Assembly: GCA_905221605.1 (NCBI GenBank)
Contig: CAJNDS010002694.1
Coordinates: 171,626 to 235,625 of the forward strand
Source of the DNA: Symbiodinium natans
Lineage: Eukaryota; Sar; Dinophyceae; Suessiales; Symbiodiniaceae
Direction: 5' to 3'
Length of the DNA: 64,000 nt
Every line of letters starts with the position of its first letter. The first letter of the stretch is position 1. Positions 1 through 11,836 of this stretch are shown here, piece by piece. The translations under genes were made by a program, and so were the position numbers. The notes under the pieces were generated by a model. The model was not told the origin of the DNA and did not search any database. It was given only the letters and a program-made list of their open reading frames with translations.

Positions 1-23
1 CGCTACTTCAGATACTCACTCTC

Positions 24-247
24 GACTCTAGTTCGGCGGATGTCTCTTGCCGATCTACACTTCGACACCGACCATCTTAGACTCTAGCTCGGCGAATGTC
101 TCTTGCCGATCTACACACTGACACCGACCATCTTAGACTCTAGCTCGGCGAATGTCTCTTGCCGATCTACACACTGACACTGACCATCTTAGACTCTAGC
201 TCGGCGAATGTCTCTTGCCGATCTACACACTGACACTGACACTGGCA
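24..247. repeat. 56-bp tandem repeat, 4 units
   Basis: Four head-to-tail units start at 24, 80, 136 and 192. Each opens GACTCTAGYTCGGCGRATG and contains TCTTGCCGATCTACAC. Units 2-4 are almost identical and unit 1 has a few changes. 56 is not a multiple of 3, so the array is not coding in a steady frame. Confidence 0.95.
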
Positions 248-663
248 GGCGGCGAATGGTTCATGCCGCACTGCTGCTTAGACAGTCACTCTGGGGCACC
301 GAGCGTGGCCATGAAGAAGAGCATCTCGATGTGCATGACGATTTGGTTGCTCACACTGGGACATAGAATGGTTCAGTGGTAGGGCTGAATTTATGGTTCG
401 TCTTATTAATAAGGCTTCAGACAGGCAGGGCTCACTCTCACTCTCAAAATGCTGCGAGCTAAAGCGAGCAAGATAACCCTGATTTATCAGCGCGCCCTGC
501 CCCCCCCCCCTCCCTGCAAAACCCACAAAATTAAAAAACTTCCGAAAGCACAACCCAGTTTAGGGTTTAGGGTTTAGGGTTTAGGGTTAGGGTTGAGGAT
601 TGAGGGTTTCGGGGTTCGGGTTTAGGGTCCCTGCCAGAGAGAGCCAACGTCCCTTCCCTCTAC

Positions 664-698
664 GAGGTCCTGGACTGCCGCTTCTTCCTGGCGGTAGC
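664..698 (-). CDS. Candidate micro-exon, coiled-coil type
   Basis: 35 nt on the minus strand between an AACCAG acceptor and a GTAGAG donor. Reads YRQEEAAVQDL after two leading bases. Gln/Glu/Ala-rich like the other blocks of the series. The frame stays open further toward a second AG, so the 3' end is uncertain. Confidence 0.4.
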
Positions 699-1368
699 CT
701 GGTTTAGGGTTTAGGGTCTAGGTCTAGGGTTTAGGGTTTAGGGTCTAGGGTTTAGGGTTTAGGGGGTTTAGGGGGTTTAGGGTTTAAGCCCCAACCCTGG
801 AACCCTGACACCCTGTGAGCCCCAAACCGGACCAACTCTGTCCTCAATGGCGAGAGATGATGCCGTCGTTGTGGCGAATATGAGTTGATTGCTAGCAGTA
901 GGCGGCGGCTGTCTGAAAAAAAAAAAAAAGCAAGAACTGAAACTCATGGGCAATCCTTTTTTGCCATTCCTCTGGAAACTTTTCTGGGTATTGAATCAGC
1001 CCGAACCTGAACCCAAAGGTAATCAGGACCCTGACACTACGCCCTAAACTCTGACTTCAGCTATGTGCCGGACCTTACGACGATTTCAAATCGGCTGGAC
1101 GTAAAGGAGTCGGAATGCTGGCTGTCTCATGCTTGGGTGCTACCTAGAGTGAGCTATATCCAGACAACCAGGACATGTACCGACATCTAGGTGGCCAAAA
1201 TACAAGACAGCTCCCCTCTTATGAGCATGTGTTCTAGGTTCCCCTAAACCCTAAACCCTAAACCCGAAACCCTAAACCCTACACCCTAAACCCGAAACCC
1301 GAAACCCTAAACCCGAAACCCGAAACCCTGAACCCTAAACCCTAAACCCTAAACCCTAAACCCTAAAC

Positions 1369-1438
1369 CGACCATGGGATGGCCACCTTCCAGGAGTTCT
1401 TGATCACGTCGCATCTCGGCCTTGATCTTGCTGTTCAC
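1369..1438 (-). CDS. Candidate exon, coiled-coil type
   Basis: Acceptor TTTGCAG, then VNSKIKAEMRRDQELLEG and GHPMV, 70 nt. The frame runs exactly into the flanking array, giving donor GTTTAGGG. An earlier donor (GTGGCC after LLE) at 1387 is possible. Flanked by CCCTAAA on the left and TTTAGGG on the right. Confidence 0.55.
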
Positions 1439-2201
1439 CTGCAAAGCTGGCTCCGCTGTGTAGGGTTTAGGGTTTAGGGTTTAGGGTTTAGGGTTTAGGG
1501 TTTAGGGTTTAGGGTTTGGGGTTTGGGGTTTAGGGTTAGGGGATTAGGTTTTGAGACATCCAAGGACCCCTTTGCCGAAGAGCACTCAGATTCCTCCACC
1601 CGCTGTGGCTTGGGGTTGAGGGTTTGCGGTTTAGGGTCTAGAGACCCTCAACCCTAAGCCCTAAATCCAAAAACGCAAAAAAAAAACACAATGATCATCC
1701 CAAACCCTTGACTTCTGGCTAGAACCCTCATACTCCTTCTAGCTAAAGCCCTGCGTTCCCGCACCCCATCTCTACAAGACGTATCCCCCCGCCCCCCCCC
1801 CCACCTGCCTTAGGGTTGTTTCGGTACACCCGAAACCCTGACACCCTGACGCCCTGAAACCCTGAAACCCGAAAACCCTAAACCCTAAAACCCTAAACCC
1901 AGAAACCCAGAAACCCTGAAACCCTAAACCCCTAAACCCTAAACCCTGAAACCCTGAAACCCTAGCCCTGAAACCCTGAAACCCTGAAAGCCTGAAACCC
2001 TAAACCCTAAACCCCAAACCCTAAACCCTAAACCGTAAACCCTAAACCCCAAACCCTAAACCCCTAAACCCTAAACCCTGAAACCCTGAAACCCTAGGCC
2101 CCAAACCCTAAACCCTAAACCCTAAACCCTGAAACCCTGAAACCCTGAAACCCTAAACCCTAAACCCTGAAACCCTAAACCCTAAACCCTAAACCCTAAG
2201 C

Positions 2202-2274
2202 CTCGCCCCGCTTCTGCAGCTCGCGCCCTAAGGACCGACTCAGGGACGCGAGCTGGTGCTCCACCTCCGCATTT
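2202..2274 (-). CDS. Candidate exon, coiled-coil type
   Basis: 73 nt, reads NAEVEHQLASLSRSLGREL then QKRGE. The donor would be GCTTAGGG, a GC donor made from a variant telomere-type unit. The acceptor CCCCAAG is weak. A decayed relative of this exon lies at about 2495-2538. Confidence 0.5.
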
Positions 2275-2494
2275 CTTGGGGCTCTCGGGCCCTTCACGGT
2301 TTAGGGTTTAGGTTGTAGGGTTTAGGGCCTAGGGTTTAGGTTAAGGGTTTTGGGTTTAGGGGTTAGGGGTTGGGTCTTTTGGGCCCTTGAGGGCCCTCTA
2401 GGTTTAGGGTTTAGGGCCTAGGGTTTAAGATTTACAGATTAGGGTTGAGGCTTTAAGGTTAAGCTTTTTGGGGTACAGGGTACAGGGTTTTTGC

Positions 2495-2538
2495 GTGCGG
2501 CGACAGAGTTTTGCAGGATGGTGCTCCACCTCCGCGTT
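2495..2538 (-). pseudogene. Decayed copy of the 2202-2274 exon
   Basis: Shares a 17-base stretch (TGGTGCTCCACCTCCGC on plus) with the exon 250 bp away. In the same frame it reads NAEVEHHPAKLCRR against NAEVEHQLASLSRS. No AG acceptor precedes it, so it is probably a tandem exon duplicate that has lost function. Confidence 0.4.
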
Positions 2539-3197
2539 TTGTCGGGGTTTGGGGGGGGGGGGGGGGGGGGCTGTAGGAAGTAGGGGTTCAGCAATTAGCA
2601 TGTAACGGTGTAGGATTCAAGGGGTATAGGGTTTAGCATTCAGGGAAGGGTTCTAGATGTAGGGGTTTAGGGCTTAGGAGTCAGGGGTTTAGCGCTTGTG
2701 GTATTTAGCGGTTGTGTTTTTGTTTGCGGGTTTAGGTTTTGAGGGTATAGGTTTAGAGATTGGCGTTCATTGGTAGGCCTTTCGGAATCAGGGTGCAGTA
2801 TGGTGCAGTTGGGTTGGGTCCACATGCAAAAGCCTCAGACCCCAATCCTTGCTCTATAAAAAAATGGCGCCAAATCTTGGTGTGGAGGGGCCACATACAG
2901 CAAAGGTGCCAGAAGAAGAAGAAAGAATAAAAAGACAAAGCAGAACAAGAAGAATAGGGGGAAGAAGAAGAACAAGAAAGGTGATGATGATGATGACGAC
3001 GACAACGACGAAACTATCCATGGTGATGAGAAGGATGGGAAGGATGATCGTCATGTTCGTCTTCTTGCTAGCTGCTAGATCATGATCATGATTGTGTGCG
3101 AATTTTCTTAGCTGCGCTTTGGCTACCACCGAAAGACACTCTTCAAGGCTAAGGAACTGAGGTTGCAGTAGCAGAACCACAGGGCCATTACGCGTGC

Positions 3198-3239
<42 letters not shown>

Positions 3240-3282
3240 AATCATCATCATCACCATCATGATCATCGTCATCACTAAAAGA
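3198..3282. repeat. (CAT)n microsatellite
   Basis: About 25 CAT/ATC triplets with a few changes. A GAT-rich stretch at 2980-3000 is nearby. No supported gene lies in 2600-3620: the 61-108 codon frames here follow triplet repeats and lack splice context. Confidence 0.9.
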
Positions 3283-3639
3283 AAATTCTTACACCTATAG
3301 CTGGCATTGTCAATATTCTAACGATTGTCAAAACATTATCGCTACTCAAAAAAACAAAAGGGTACCCTTAAACCCTAAAAGGGAACCTTGAACCAACAAA
3401 AGGAAAGTCAAGGTTACCTCTGGGCTACCAAGTATTTATGCTCCCTCCTCTGCCTAGGTGGGCCCTTAAAACCCTTCAAAAAATATTTCTAGATATGCTC
3501 CTCCTACACCCAACATGGGAAACTAAGAGCCTACTCTCAACCCTACACCCTTTACCCTAAACCCTAACCCTAAACTTCCCAAAAACCCTAAACCCCAAAA
3601 ACCCTAAACCCTACACCCTAAAATATACCCAGGGCCTAC

Positions 3640-3725
3640 CGAGCTTCGTACTCGGCGGCCGTTCCCCAAAGAGCCTCCTCGGCACTGCGCAGACTCCGCG
3701 TCTCCACGGCCGCAAGCTCCGCAGC
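3640..3725 (-). CDS. Candidate exon, coiled-coil type
   Basis: 86 nt, starts AAELAAVETRSLRSAEEALW and ends GTAAEYEAR, with a clean GTAGGC donor. The acceptor AAAAAAG is unusual. Unlike most exons it has CCCTAAA repeats on both sides. Confidence 0.5.
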
Positions 3726-4063
3726 CTTTTTTGTGGGCTTTCTTGCAAACCCTAAACATCAATAAATCCTCAACCCTAAACCCTTAGCCCTGAACATCAA
3801 TAACTCCTCAACCCTAAGCCCTAAACCCTGAACATCAACAAATCCTCAACCCTCAACCCTAAACTATCCCTAAACCCTAAAACCTCCTGGGCCCTCTCAA
3901 CCTCTCATCTCTGAGCCCAAAAGCCCCAAACCCAAGCCATGTATTCCCGGACTTCTGAGTGATCGGTGCACGGAGGAATAAGCTCCGGTGGGGGCACGTG
4001 TATTCAAGGGACTAAAGGAGGGTCCCTCATCAGGACCTTAGGGGTTGTGTAGTGTCTTTTTGG

Positions 4064-4186
4064 GGTGACTTAGGTATATAGGGACTATAGACGATATAGA
4101 TGTAGATATAGATATAGATATAGACATAGATATAGAGATAGATAGATATATATATATATATATACAGATATACATATATATATATA
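4064..4186. repeat. TAGATA/TA microsatellite
   Basis: (TAGATA)n followed by (TA)n. A minus-strand frame of 83 codons across it is a repeat artefact. 3750-4950 otherwise holds short CCCTAAA runs and no supported exon. Confidence 0.8.
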
Positions 4187-5021
4187 GGGGGTTATAGAGG
4201 GGAAGGGCCCCTTCTAGGGCTCCCTCCTTGTACACCTTAGCGTATGCATTTAGAAGTCCAGGCGGCCCTGCCTGTGCTTCGTCTGCCAAAGACCAGTGCT
4301 GCCGTACCTTCCGACGTCAGCCCGAAACCCTAAACCCTAAACCCTAAACCCTAAACCCTATACTTCCCCCAAACCTCCCTCCCTTACACGGATTTTGAGC
4401 TGCTGTGGACCCACCGAGAGTGGGGTTTAAGAAGTTTAGGGTTTCGGACTCCGGGTTTGCTGCCGAGATCCATCAACCCTTTGAAGAAAGGGGAAAATTA
4501 GGGTTTAGGGTTTTACAAGGGTTTAGGGCTTAGGGTTCTTTGAAAAAAGGAAAATGTGCCTTAACCATTCGTGTGTAGATCCAGGCGTTTAGGCTAACTT
4601 GCTGGTAAGCCGGTGGGATGCATGATGTGATTTGGCACAATCCTCAAGTCAACGCTGCCTGGAGCATGGCCTTGGAGGATCCGAACCCAAAGCCATTCTT
4701 CATTAGCGTTTAAGGTTTTGGGTTTCGGGTTGAAGGCTTCCACGGGGTCTTGTGTCACACAGGGTACCTCGAGCAGTGATGCCCCTACAGGAGAAGCCCC
4801 AGCTCGAAACCCCAAACGGATAACAACCCTCGAAGGGGTGTCAAGGATCAAAGAGCCCCTTCACGCCATGGGCCCCTTACGCTCGCCTCCCTTTCTTCCC
4901 TGTGAACCCTTTTGATAAAAAAAGCTCCCCTAACCCTGGCCTGAGCCGTATAAACCCTAAACCCTACACCCTAAACACTAAACTCAACCCTAAACCCTAA
5001 ACCCTATACTTTGCCCTAAGC

Positions 5022-5121
5022 CCCATCCCCACCCCCCCACCCCAGCCCCTCCCCATCCTCCCGTGGCCTCATCCACTCGGCCCTCCAGCCACGCGAAATC
5101 CTCATCGAACTGCTCCGAGTC
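5022..5121 (-). CDS. Candidate exon, acidic/coiled-coil type
   Basis: Acceptor CCCGCAG, reads DSEQFDEDFAWLEGRVDEAT then a Gly/Trp run up to donor GCTTAGGG (100 nt). A GC donor after VDE, at 5068, would avoid the low-complexity tail and may be the true end. Confidence 0.45.
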
Positions 5122-5710
5122 CTGCGGGACTAAATGAACCCTACAGGGTTTAGGGTTTAGGGTGTAGGGTATAGGGTATAGGGTTTAGGCATAAGGCTTA
5201 GAAGAATCCACGAGCCTTAACAGGGACTTTAGTAGCACAAAGTGTATGACGCCGAAACTTTCAGATACGCACTTGCTCCCCAAAGTTTTTTTTTTTTTTT
5301 TTTGGGGGGGGGGGGGGGGCGGCCCGGAATCGGAGATTAAGCCAATTACGGATTTCAATTTTATGCTTCTTTCACTTTGGGCATCTTATGGTCGCATGGT
5401 TTACACAAGGTCCATGTACCCATTTGGGGGTTTCCGAAATTGGGCGTACCTTATTGGGGTCCTGCTTATAAGGGCATTTTACTATTTTTGAGTCGATTAT
5501 AGGGGTCCCTTATTTTCGGAAATCCGCATTTAAGGCCTTCAACGGACACGTAGAGATAGGCAAGTACACACGTTCCGGCTTATGTGCATCCCAATGGCTG
5601 CGTTCTACAAGAACAACTGTTGCTTAAACACTCACCCACATTCGTCAAGGGCATACATACACCCTAAACACTAAACCCTAAACCCTAAACCCGAAACCCT
5701 AACCCTAAAC

Positions 5711-5757
5711 CACACAGCCGGCAACGTCTCCTGCTGCAGCTTGTCGAGCTCCTGGTG
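5711..5757 (-). CDS. Candidate exon, coiled-coil type
   Basis: 47 nt, reads HQELDKLQQETLPAV. Acceptor AAAAAG, donor GTTTAGGG inside the CCCTAAA array on the left. The long TTTAGGG array lies on the right. Confidence 0.5.
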
Positions 5758-5805
5758 CTTTTTGGTTGGCCGGGAGGTGTTGGACCAATGGAATCCATGG
5801 TTGAG

Positions 5806-5950
5806 GGTTAGGGTTTAGGGTTTAGGGTTTAGGGTTTAGGGTTTAGGGTTTAGGGTTTAGGGTTTAGGGTTTAGGGTTTAGGGTTTAGGGTTTAGGGTTT
5901 AGGGTTTAGGGTTCAGGGTTTAGGGTTTAGGGTTTAGGGTTTGGGGTGAT
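5806..5950 (+). repeat. Long TTTAGGG array
   Basis: About 20 nearly perfect TTTAGGG units with one TTCAGGG unit, right of the candidate exon at 5711-5757. It would form the start of the intron that follows that exon on the minus strand. Confidence 0.95.
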
Positions 5951-6067
5951 TTAGGGTTTAGGGTTTTGGGTTTAGGGCTGCAGCCTCAAGCCTAAATCCT
6001 CCGGAGCCTCCAAAGGACTTCGGGGCTCTTGGGGGGCTTTAATTTGACATTTGGGGTTTAGGGTTTA

Positions 6068-6187
6068 GGGTGTCGTCCGTCTCCACCCTGCCCTATTACC
6101 GGGAAGGGTGCGGCGAGACGTATATGTACTCCTGCTACCGCAACATGGACCTACTATCGTCCCTCTATAGCCTGTATGACCAGTAAT
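6068..6187 (+). CDS. Ambiguous exon-like block
   Basis: On plus it reads LPYYREGCGETYMYSCYR then NMDLLSSLYSLYDQ and stop, Tyr/Cys-rich and unlike the coiled-coil exons. On minus, a 35-nt block with AG|G acceptor and GTAATA donor also fits (EYIYVSPHPSR). The repeat order around it is reversed (TTTAGGG left, CCCTAAA right). Strand undecided. Confidence 0.3.
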
Positions 6188-6288
6188 CCCTAAACCCTAC
6201 ACCCTAAACCCTAAACCCTATAAGCCTAATCTCTAAACCCTAAACCCTAAACCCTAAACCCTAAACCCCTCTACCCTAAACCCCAAAC

Positions 6289-6372
6289 CCCAAAACCCCC
6301 AGAGGTTCCCTTCCTTTCGTCCCCGAACCGCGCCTCTGACAGTGCTCGCGCCATGTCCTCGGCTGCTTCCTC
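6289..6372 (-). CDS. Candidate exon, coiled-coil type
   Basis: 84 nt, 28 codons, starts EEAAEDMARALSEARFG and ends GTSGGFG. Acceptor GACCAG|G. Donor GTTTGGGG, a variant telomere-type unit. A shorter form ending after ALSE by a GC donor is possible. Confidence 0.5.
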
Positions 6373-7177
6373 CTGGTCGGTGTTGTCTTAGGGTTTAGGG
6401 TTTAGGGTTTAGGGTTTAGGGTTTGGGGTTTGGGGTTTGGGGTTTAGGGTTTAGGGTTTGTGGGGTGCAAATCCAGAGAGATGGTTTGGCCTAAGCCCTT
6501 TAGAGCCTTTAAACCCTAAAACCCCTTAAGGACGCGGATTTCAACTAGGATTTCTATGGGGAAATCTGTGTTCATCCCTCTTCTCTTCTCAGTAGAAGGG
6601 GTAAGTTCGTCAAGGGGGCAAATCCGCCAGGGGCTTAGGGTTTGGGGTTTGGGGTTTGGGGTGCAAAAGCCTTAGCTCGAAGAGTCACCATATGCAGATG
6701 GTTCAGAGAAGGTTTCATGAGTCTGCAAATAGCCCGTGGTTGCCGAATATTCCGTCGTAACTTGCAGAACACCCCGAAACCCTAAACCCTGCCTGCAACA
6801 TCCTAACCACGAGGCTAGCAAGCTTGAACCTTCCCGAAAGGCTTCACTGAAGCAAACATCCGAAAGCTTTCACCCCAAAAGCCACAACCCTAAACAGCAA
6901 TCCAGAACAAAAAAAAAACAGTGCATGATTGCTGCCGCCATCGCGGTCAACGTTAGAGGTCTAGAGGACATCAGTGGATTCTTTATCTGTTACCCTTATA
7001 CCTTAATATAGCCCCTAGACACTCTCATTAGAGCCCCGAATATATGCCCCTACAAAACAGAAACCCTACTTAAAGAGACCACCAACCCACATAACTTAGA
7101 CCCGAAACCCTAAACCCTAAACCCTAAATCCATATAAGGCTTAGGGGTTTGGGGTTAACAAAACCGCCCGGCTCTAC

Positions 7178-7212
7178 CTTGGCGGTGGCATCCCCCAAGC
7201 GCTCGAGGACCT
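7178..7212 (-). CDS. Candidate 35-nt micro-exon
   Basis: Reads VLERLGDATAK between CCGCAG and GTAGAG. Both splice sites are unambiguous, making this one of the clearer micro-exons. CCCTAAA on the left, TTTAGGG on the right. Confidence 0.55.
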
Positions 7213-7846
7213 CTGCGGGGTGCTCGAGTCATCTGTTAGGGGTTTAGGGTTTAGGGTTTAGGGTTTACGGTTTACGGTTTAGGGTTTAGTTCTCTAAATT
7301 CGGGTCCCTTTGGGGGGGTCTTTTTTTAAGGGTGCCGTACCATATATTGACCCTATTTTAAAGAACTACCCTCATGGTATGTGGTGAGTAGGGATGCGAA
7401 CTAGCATCTGATAACCCGAACGAGGGTTTAGGGTCCACTTGAAGTGCATGGGTAGCTAGAAGCTACAGATATATAGCCGATTACAATACAGACTAGCCCC
7501 TAAAACCCTAAACCCTAAACTCTAAACCCCTAACCCTAAACCCTAAACTTGTACTCTTGCGTACAAGGGTCTTGTAGACCAAGCTGGAGTTCAGGGTTCA
7601 GCGCAGGTGGGGCATGTTTACGAGGTTCAGGGTTCGGGGTCGGCTTCTAAGGTGCAGAGCTGAGGTTCGGGGTTTAGGGTTTAGGGTTACGGTTTCGGGT
7701 TTCGCGGGTTTCGCGGGTTTCGCGGGTTTCGGGCCTAGTGCTTAGGGTCTGGGTAAACCCTAAACCCCAAACCCCCAAACCCCTAAACCCCTAAACCCTA
7801 AACCACAAAACCCTAAACCCTAAACCCTAAACCCTAAACCCTAAAC

Positions 7847-7945
7847 CCTTGGGTCGAGCCCGCGGGTTCCCGGGGTCGGCGCCTCTGCCTCCGCCCTGCG
7901 CCAGTCGCCCTGGCGCTTGGCGCGCGCCACATCGCGCGCCGCGGC
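7847..7945 (-). CDS. Candidate exon, coiled-coil type
   Basis: 99 nt, exactly 33 codons. Starts AAARDVARAKRQGDWRRAEA and ends TPGTRGLDPR, with acceptor AAAGCAG|G and donor GTTTAGGG. GC-rich against an AT-richer surround. A GC donor at 7883 is the alternative end. Confidence 0.55.
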
Positions 7946-8844
7946 CTGCTTTGACAGGGTTTAGGGTTTAGGGTTTAGGGTTTAGGGTTTAGGGTTTAGG
8001 GTTTAGGGTTTAGGGTTTGGGGTTGAGATCTGAACCCCAAAGGGTTGAGGGTCTAGGGAGTCTAGGGAGTCTAGGGAGTTTAGGGAGTTTAGGCAGTTTA
8101 GGGAGTTTAGGGGGTTTTGGGGGGTTTAGGGGGTTTAGGGTTTGGCCTAAACACGAGGGTTTCCTTGAACCCCATTTACCTACAGCTCTTCTGGGTTCTA
8201 CCTATCAATTACGGGGTAGTTCCTACTAAACTGCAGGCAATTCGCGTCCCGGGTTGGACCCTAATCCTTAAAAAGGTTTCGCCTCAACCCCTACTAAACC
8301 CTAAACCAGATAAGCCCCCTAAACCCTTTAAAGGGGTTCAGGGCGTTACAGGTTCAGGGTTTAGGGAAATCTGACGCTGGTCAGCCCTGAAAGTCCTTGA
8401 CCCCGACGCCATATTGTAGCACCAGCTTGGGTTTATGGTTAGGTCCTACAGCCGCTATAAACTCGGGTTTGTGGCGTATAGGGTTTAGGTACTACAGATG
8501 GGTGCATGGCGATTCGGGTGGGTTCTGGTGAGCCTACAGAAGCTGTCAGACAAGTTCATCGTCTGCATCCACCCTTCGCCTCAATCCACAAAGAAGCCCC
8601 AAGCAACCCTGTTTGACCCTCGTTTCGGATTGAGGGCTTGGTTAAGGCAAGGTCGGGGTGTAGTACTACAGGAGCCCTAAACCTAGACCCCACACCGCGC
8701 CCTAAACCCTAAACCCTAAAACCTTATAAACCCAAAACCCTAAACCCTCAACCCCAAACCCAACCGTAAACCGCAAACCCCACACCCCAGAACAGGAACC
8801 CCAAACCCAAAATCCCCCACACCCCAGAAGCCCTTGACCCGCAC

Positions 8845-8883
8845 CTCCTCCTGCGTCTCCTGGACCGCACCAGTTAGCAGGTC
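8845..8883 (-). CDS. Candidate 39-nt exon
   Basis: Reads DLLTGAVQETQEE, phase 0 at both ends, acceptor TTGACAG|G and donor GTGCGG. 8890-9390 to the right holds a TA tract (8943-8962), a TTTAGGG array and no supported exon. Confidence 0.55.
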
Positions 8884-9398
8884 CTGTCAAGGGAGGCGTA
8901 GCCCTCGAAGTGACCCTGAATCTTATTCCCCTATATAACCCCTATATATATATATATATATACCTTATATAGTCCCTATATACCTAAGTAGCCCCTAAAT
9001 AGCCCCTAAGGTCCCTTATAAGGGTCCCTGCTTGTACAACCTTAGGTGTCCAAAGAGGGTTTAGGGTTTAGGGTTTAGGGTTTAGGGTTTAGGGTTTAGG
9101 GTTTAGGGTTTAGGGTTTAGGGGGAACCAGGAACCTTCAGGAAAAAGTTCTGGGGCTGTGTATGCTCCCTGTTTCTACACTGTTTTCCCTGTTGGGGATC
9201 CGTTTAATTTTGCCTAACTGATCTCTGGAGTCCCACACAAAGGTTGTGAGCTTCCTAGTTTGTGCAAATAGAACCAACTATGATAAAGGCATGCTGGCTA
9301 GAACAGTCTGCGGAAGGGTGCCCTAAACCCTCTGAACCTATATTTTAGGGTTCAGTTGGTCCCCAAGGCATGGGCCCTGTCATGAATCTAGCCTTTAC

Positions 9399-9504
9399 CA
9401 CCCAAACCGCTGTCCATCTGCTGATCTGCATCGTGGAACTCAGCCGTGAGGGCATCCACCCGTGCCTGGAAAGGCTTTTTTCGCGCATCATCGGCTTCGG
9501 CAGA
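9399..9504 (-). CDS. Candidate exon, 106 nt
   Basis: Starts SAEADDARKKPFQARVDALT and ends AEFHDADQQMDSGLGG. Acceptor CCACAAG, donor GTAAAG. Fully open, acidic/basic mix typical of a coiled coil. It does not have the usual inverted array arrangement. Confidence 0.5.
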
Positions 9505-10548
9505 CTTGTGGCCCTAAACGCTAAACTCTAAACCCTAAACCCCAAAAGGGACGGTACGTAATCCATGTGAAATTGACATGGGTTTCAGGGCTTAGGGCTG
9601 GGGCTTGGGGGTTCAGGAAGGAAGGTTCGGGGCTCGAGGCTTCGGAGTTCAGGGGCTTCAGCAGTCGCAGGGCCAAGACAGGGTTTAGGGTTTAGGGTTT
9701 AGGGTTTGCGGTTTAGGGTTTAGGGCTTGGGCGCTAGGAGTTTCTGGAACTTGGGCTGGATCAGGGAACAGGGCTTGGGATCTTTTGGGGTTTAGGTTTG
9801 GCTTGACACCTTCTTTCGACGCCCTTCCCCACCCCTCTCCAATTCTGAGGTCAATCTCCGAATCGGTTTGGGGTTTGGGGCTTAAGCTTTAGGGCTTAGG
9901 GCTGAGGGTTTAGGGGAAGCCCTCAAACCTCAACACCCTAAACCCACCAAACCCTCTCTCGGGGTTTCTGTCTGCTCACCCTCTATGAACGGGAACCGGG
10001 GCTGGGTAGGGGTCGAGGGTTGAGGGGAATCGGGCCAAGCCTTGAAGCTTGAGGGTTTAAGCTTTCCAGGCTTTTGGGGTTCACCGGCCGGCGGGGTTTA
10101 GGGTTTAGGGTTTAGGGTTTAGGGTTTAGGGTTTAGGGTTTAGGGTTTAGGGTTTAGGGTTTAGGGGACCATATACTCAAGCGCATGACGGCAGATCGTG
10201 GGCTACTCCCTTGGACAGTTGTTTGGGCGGCGTGCTTCGCAAGGAATTCTTAAAAAAGGAAACGGAACTTCTAGACAAAGCCGGACTCAGGAAATTTCCG
10301 GAATCTGAAGCTGGAATCGGGACAAGCCCTGAAGCTTCAGGGTCTAAGCTCCAGGACTTCTTATTCACCCCCCCCCCACCCCCTTTCTTCCGTTTTACTT
10401 GGGATCCCCCTCAGACAAAAACGCCTAAGCCAGGCTAACCATTCTCAAGAGGGGTGCCCTGAACGGAACTTCGCTCCAAAAGTGGCCTAAACCCTAAACC
10501 TTAAACCCTAAACCCTAAACCCTAAACCCTAAACCCTAAACCCTAAAC

Positions 10549-10652
10549 CTTGGTGTGCAGGGCCCAGGGGATGACACGTCTGGTGGCATGGGGCGTTTGG
10601 GGAGTCTTTAGCTTCAGCACGAGCCTGCTCATGAAGAAGTTGTTCATGGAGC
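10549..10652 (-). CDS. Candidate exon, 104 nt
   Basis: Starts LHEQLLHEQARAEAKDSPNA, ends PCHQTCHPLGPAHQ. Acceptor AACCCAG|G. The frame runs exactly to donor GTTTAGGG, the first unit of the array at 10490-10548. Confidence 0.5.
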
Positions 10653-11095
10653 CTGGGTTTAGGGTTTTAGGGTTTAGGGTTTAGGGTTTAGGGTTTAGGG
10701 TTTAGGGTTTAGGGTTTAGGGCGTGGGTGGGGTGTGGGGGCACTGTGAACATTCAACTTCTGTGGGCTATGTAAGGATTAGGGCCGGTAGAACTTGAAGA
10801 AATGTTCCAAAGGGTTGACCTACCCAGAACCCCAAAGTACTTAATCCCAACATGAGAAGGTACTATGCAGGCCATGAATATTATGGGTATTTCTGGGATG
10901 CCCAGGAACGGCCTAAACCCGAAACCCTAAACTCTGCCGAACAAAAACTAAACCTGTATCCCCAAGCTCTAAACCCTCGACCGGCATTGGGACTCGACTC
11001 ACACCGAGAGGTTTCGAGTTTGGGCTTGGAGTTTCGGGGTTCGGGGGTTTAGGGTTTCGGGTTTGGGGTTTAGAGTTCGGGGTTTGGGGTTTAGG

Positions 11096-11195
11096 TTGGG
11101 ATGTTCCCCCCGATACTAGCAGCCCTTAGCAACGAAAGTACCGCCCTATTAGAATCCCGATTAAGGACTGTTAGTATTGAGGGGAGCATTCCGAG
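11096..11195. mobile_element. Family B short inverted-repeat element
   Basis: TTGGGATGTTCCCCCCGATA at one end and GAGGGGAGCATTCCGA at the other, with TTAAGGACTGTTAGTATT inside. Confidence 0.7.
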
Positions 11196-11743
11196 GTTTA
11201 TAGGGTTTGGGGTTTAGGCCAGCGTCATCAATCCCCAAGCGCGCGAAAGTGCCAAAAAACCTTAGCCTCCCCCTCAAATCAACAGGACACAAAGCCTTAA
11301 CGCTACACCGCACGACCCCACAAAACCGGAACCCTTATAAACCCTAAACCCGAAGCTTGAAACCCTTACAAAAGCTCAGAAAAATCAAATCCTCCTTACA
11401 GGCCTCTGTCCTAAGCCCTTACAACCCTTTCAGGCCCTTAAAGGCCCTTATAGAAACCGCTCCTGAGACCCCAATCCGTAACCCCTAATCCCTAAACCCG
11501 AACCCTCATCCCTTAACCCGTATCCCTAAACCCTAAACAACAAAACCCTAAACCTCAAACCCCAAACCCTAAACCCTAAACCCCAAACCTCAAACCCTAA
11601 ACCCTAAACCCTAAACCCCAAACCCCAAACCCTAAACCGCAGCAGAAGCCATGCACGAAGCCGGAGACCTCACCCTAAGAGCCCAAAACCCTAAATCCTA
11701 CACCCTACCCTCAAACCCTAAACCCCAAACCCTAAACCCTAAC

Positions 11744-11836
11744 TTCGAGCTTCGAGAGCCTTCGCCCCTCTGGGGCCCGCGCCGCTCAGGCGACTCAGCG
11801 CTTGCCAGGGCTTCAGCCGCACGTCTCTCCTCGTGG
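11744..11836 (-). CDS. Candidate exon, coiled-coil type
   Basis: 93 nt, starts HEERRAAEALASAESPERRG and ends RGEGSRSS. Acceptor CTCAAG, donor GTTAGGG (a shortened telomere-type unit). CCCTAAA left, TTTAGGG right. Confidence 0.5.

Noticed and set aside
24-247. CRISPR array
   Set aside because: The 56-bp units are contiguous tandem copies without unique spacers, in eukaryote-like DNA.
540-2200. A true chromosome end
   Set aside because: The arrays are short, flip orientation and are interrupted by unique and exon-like sequence throughout the window.
8017-8374. Gly/Ser/Leu repeat frames
   Set aside because: They follow GGGAGTCTA and TTTAGGG-like units.
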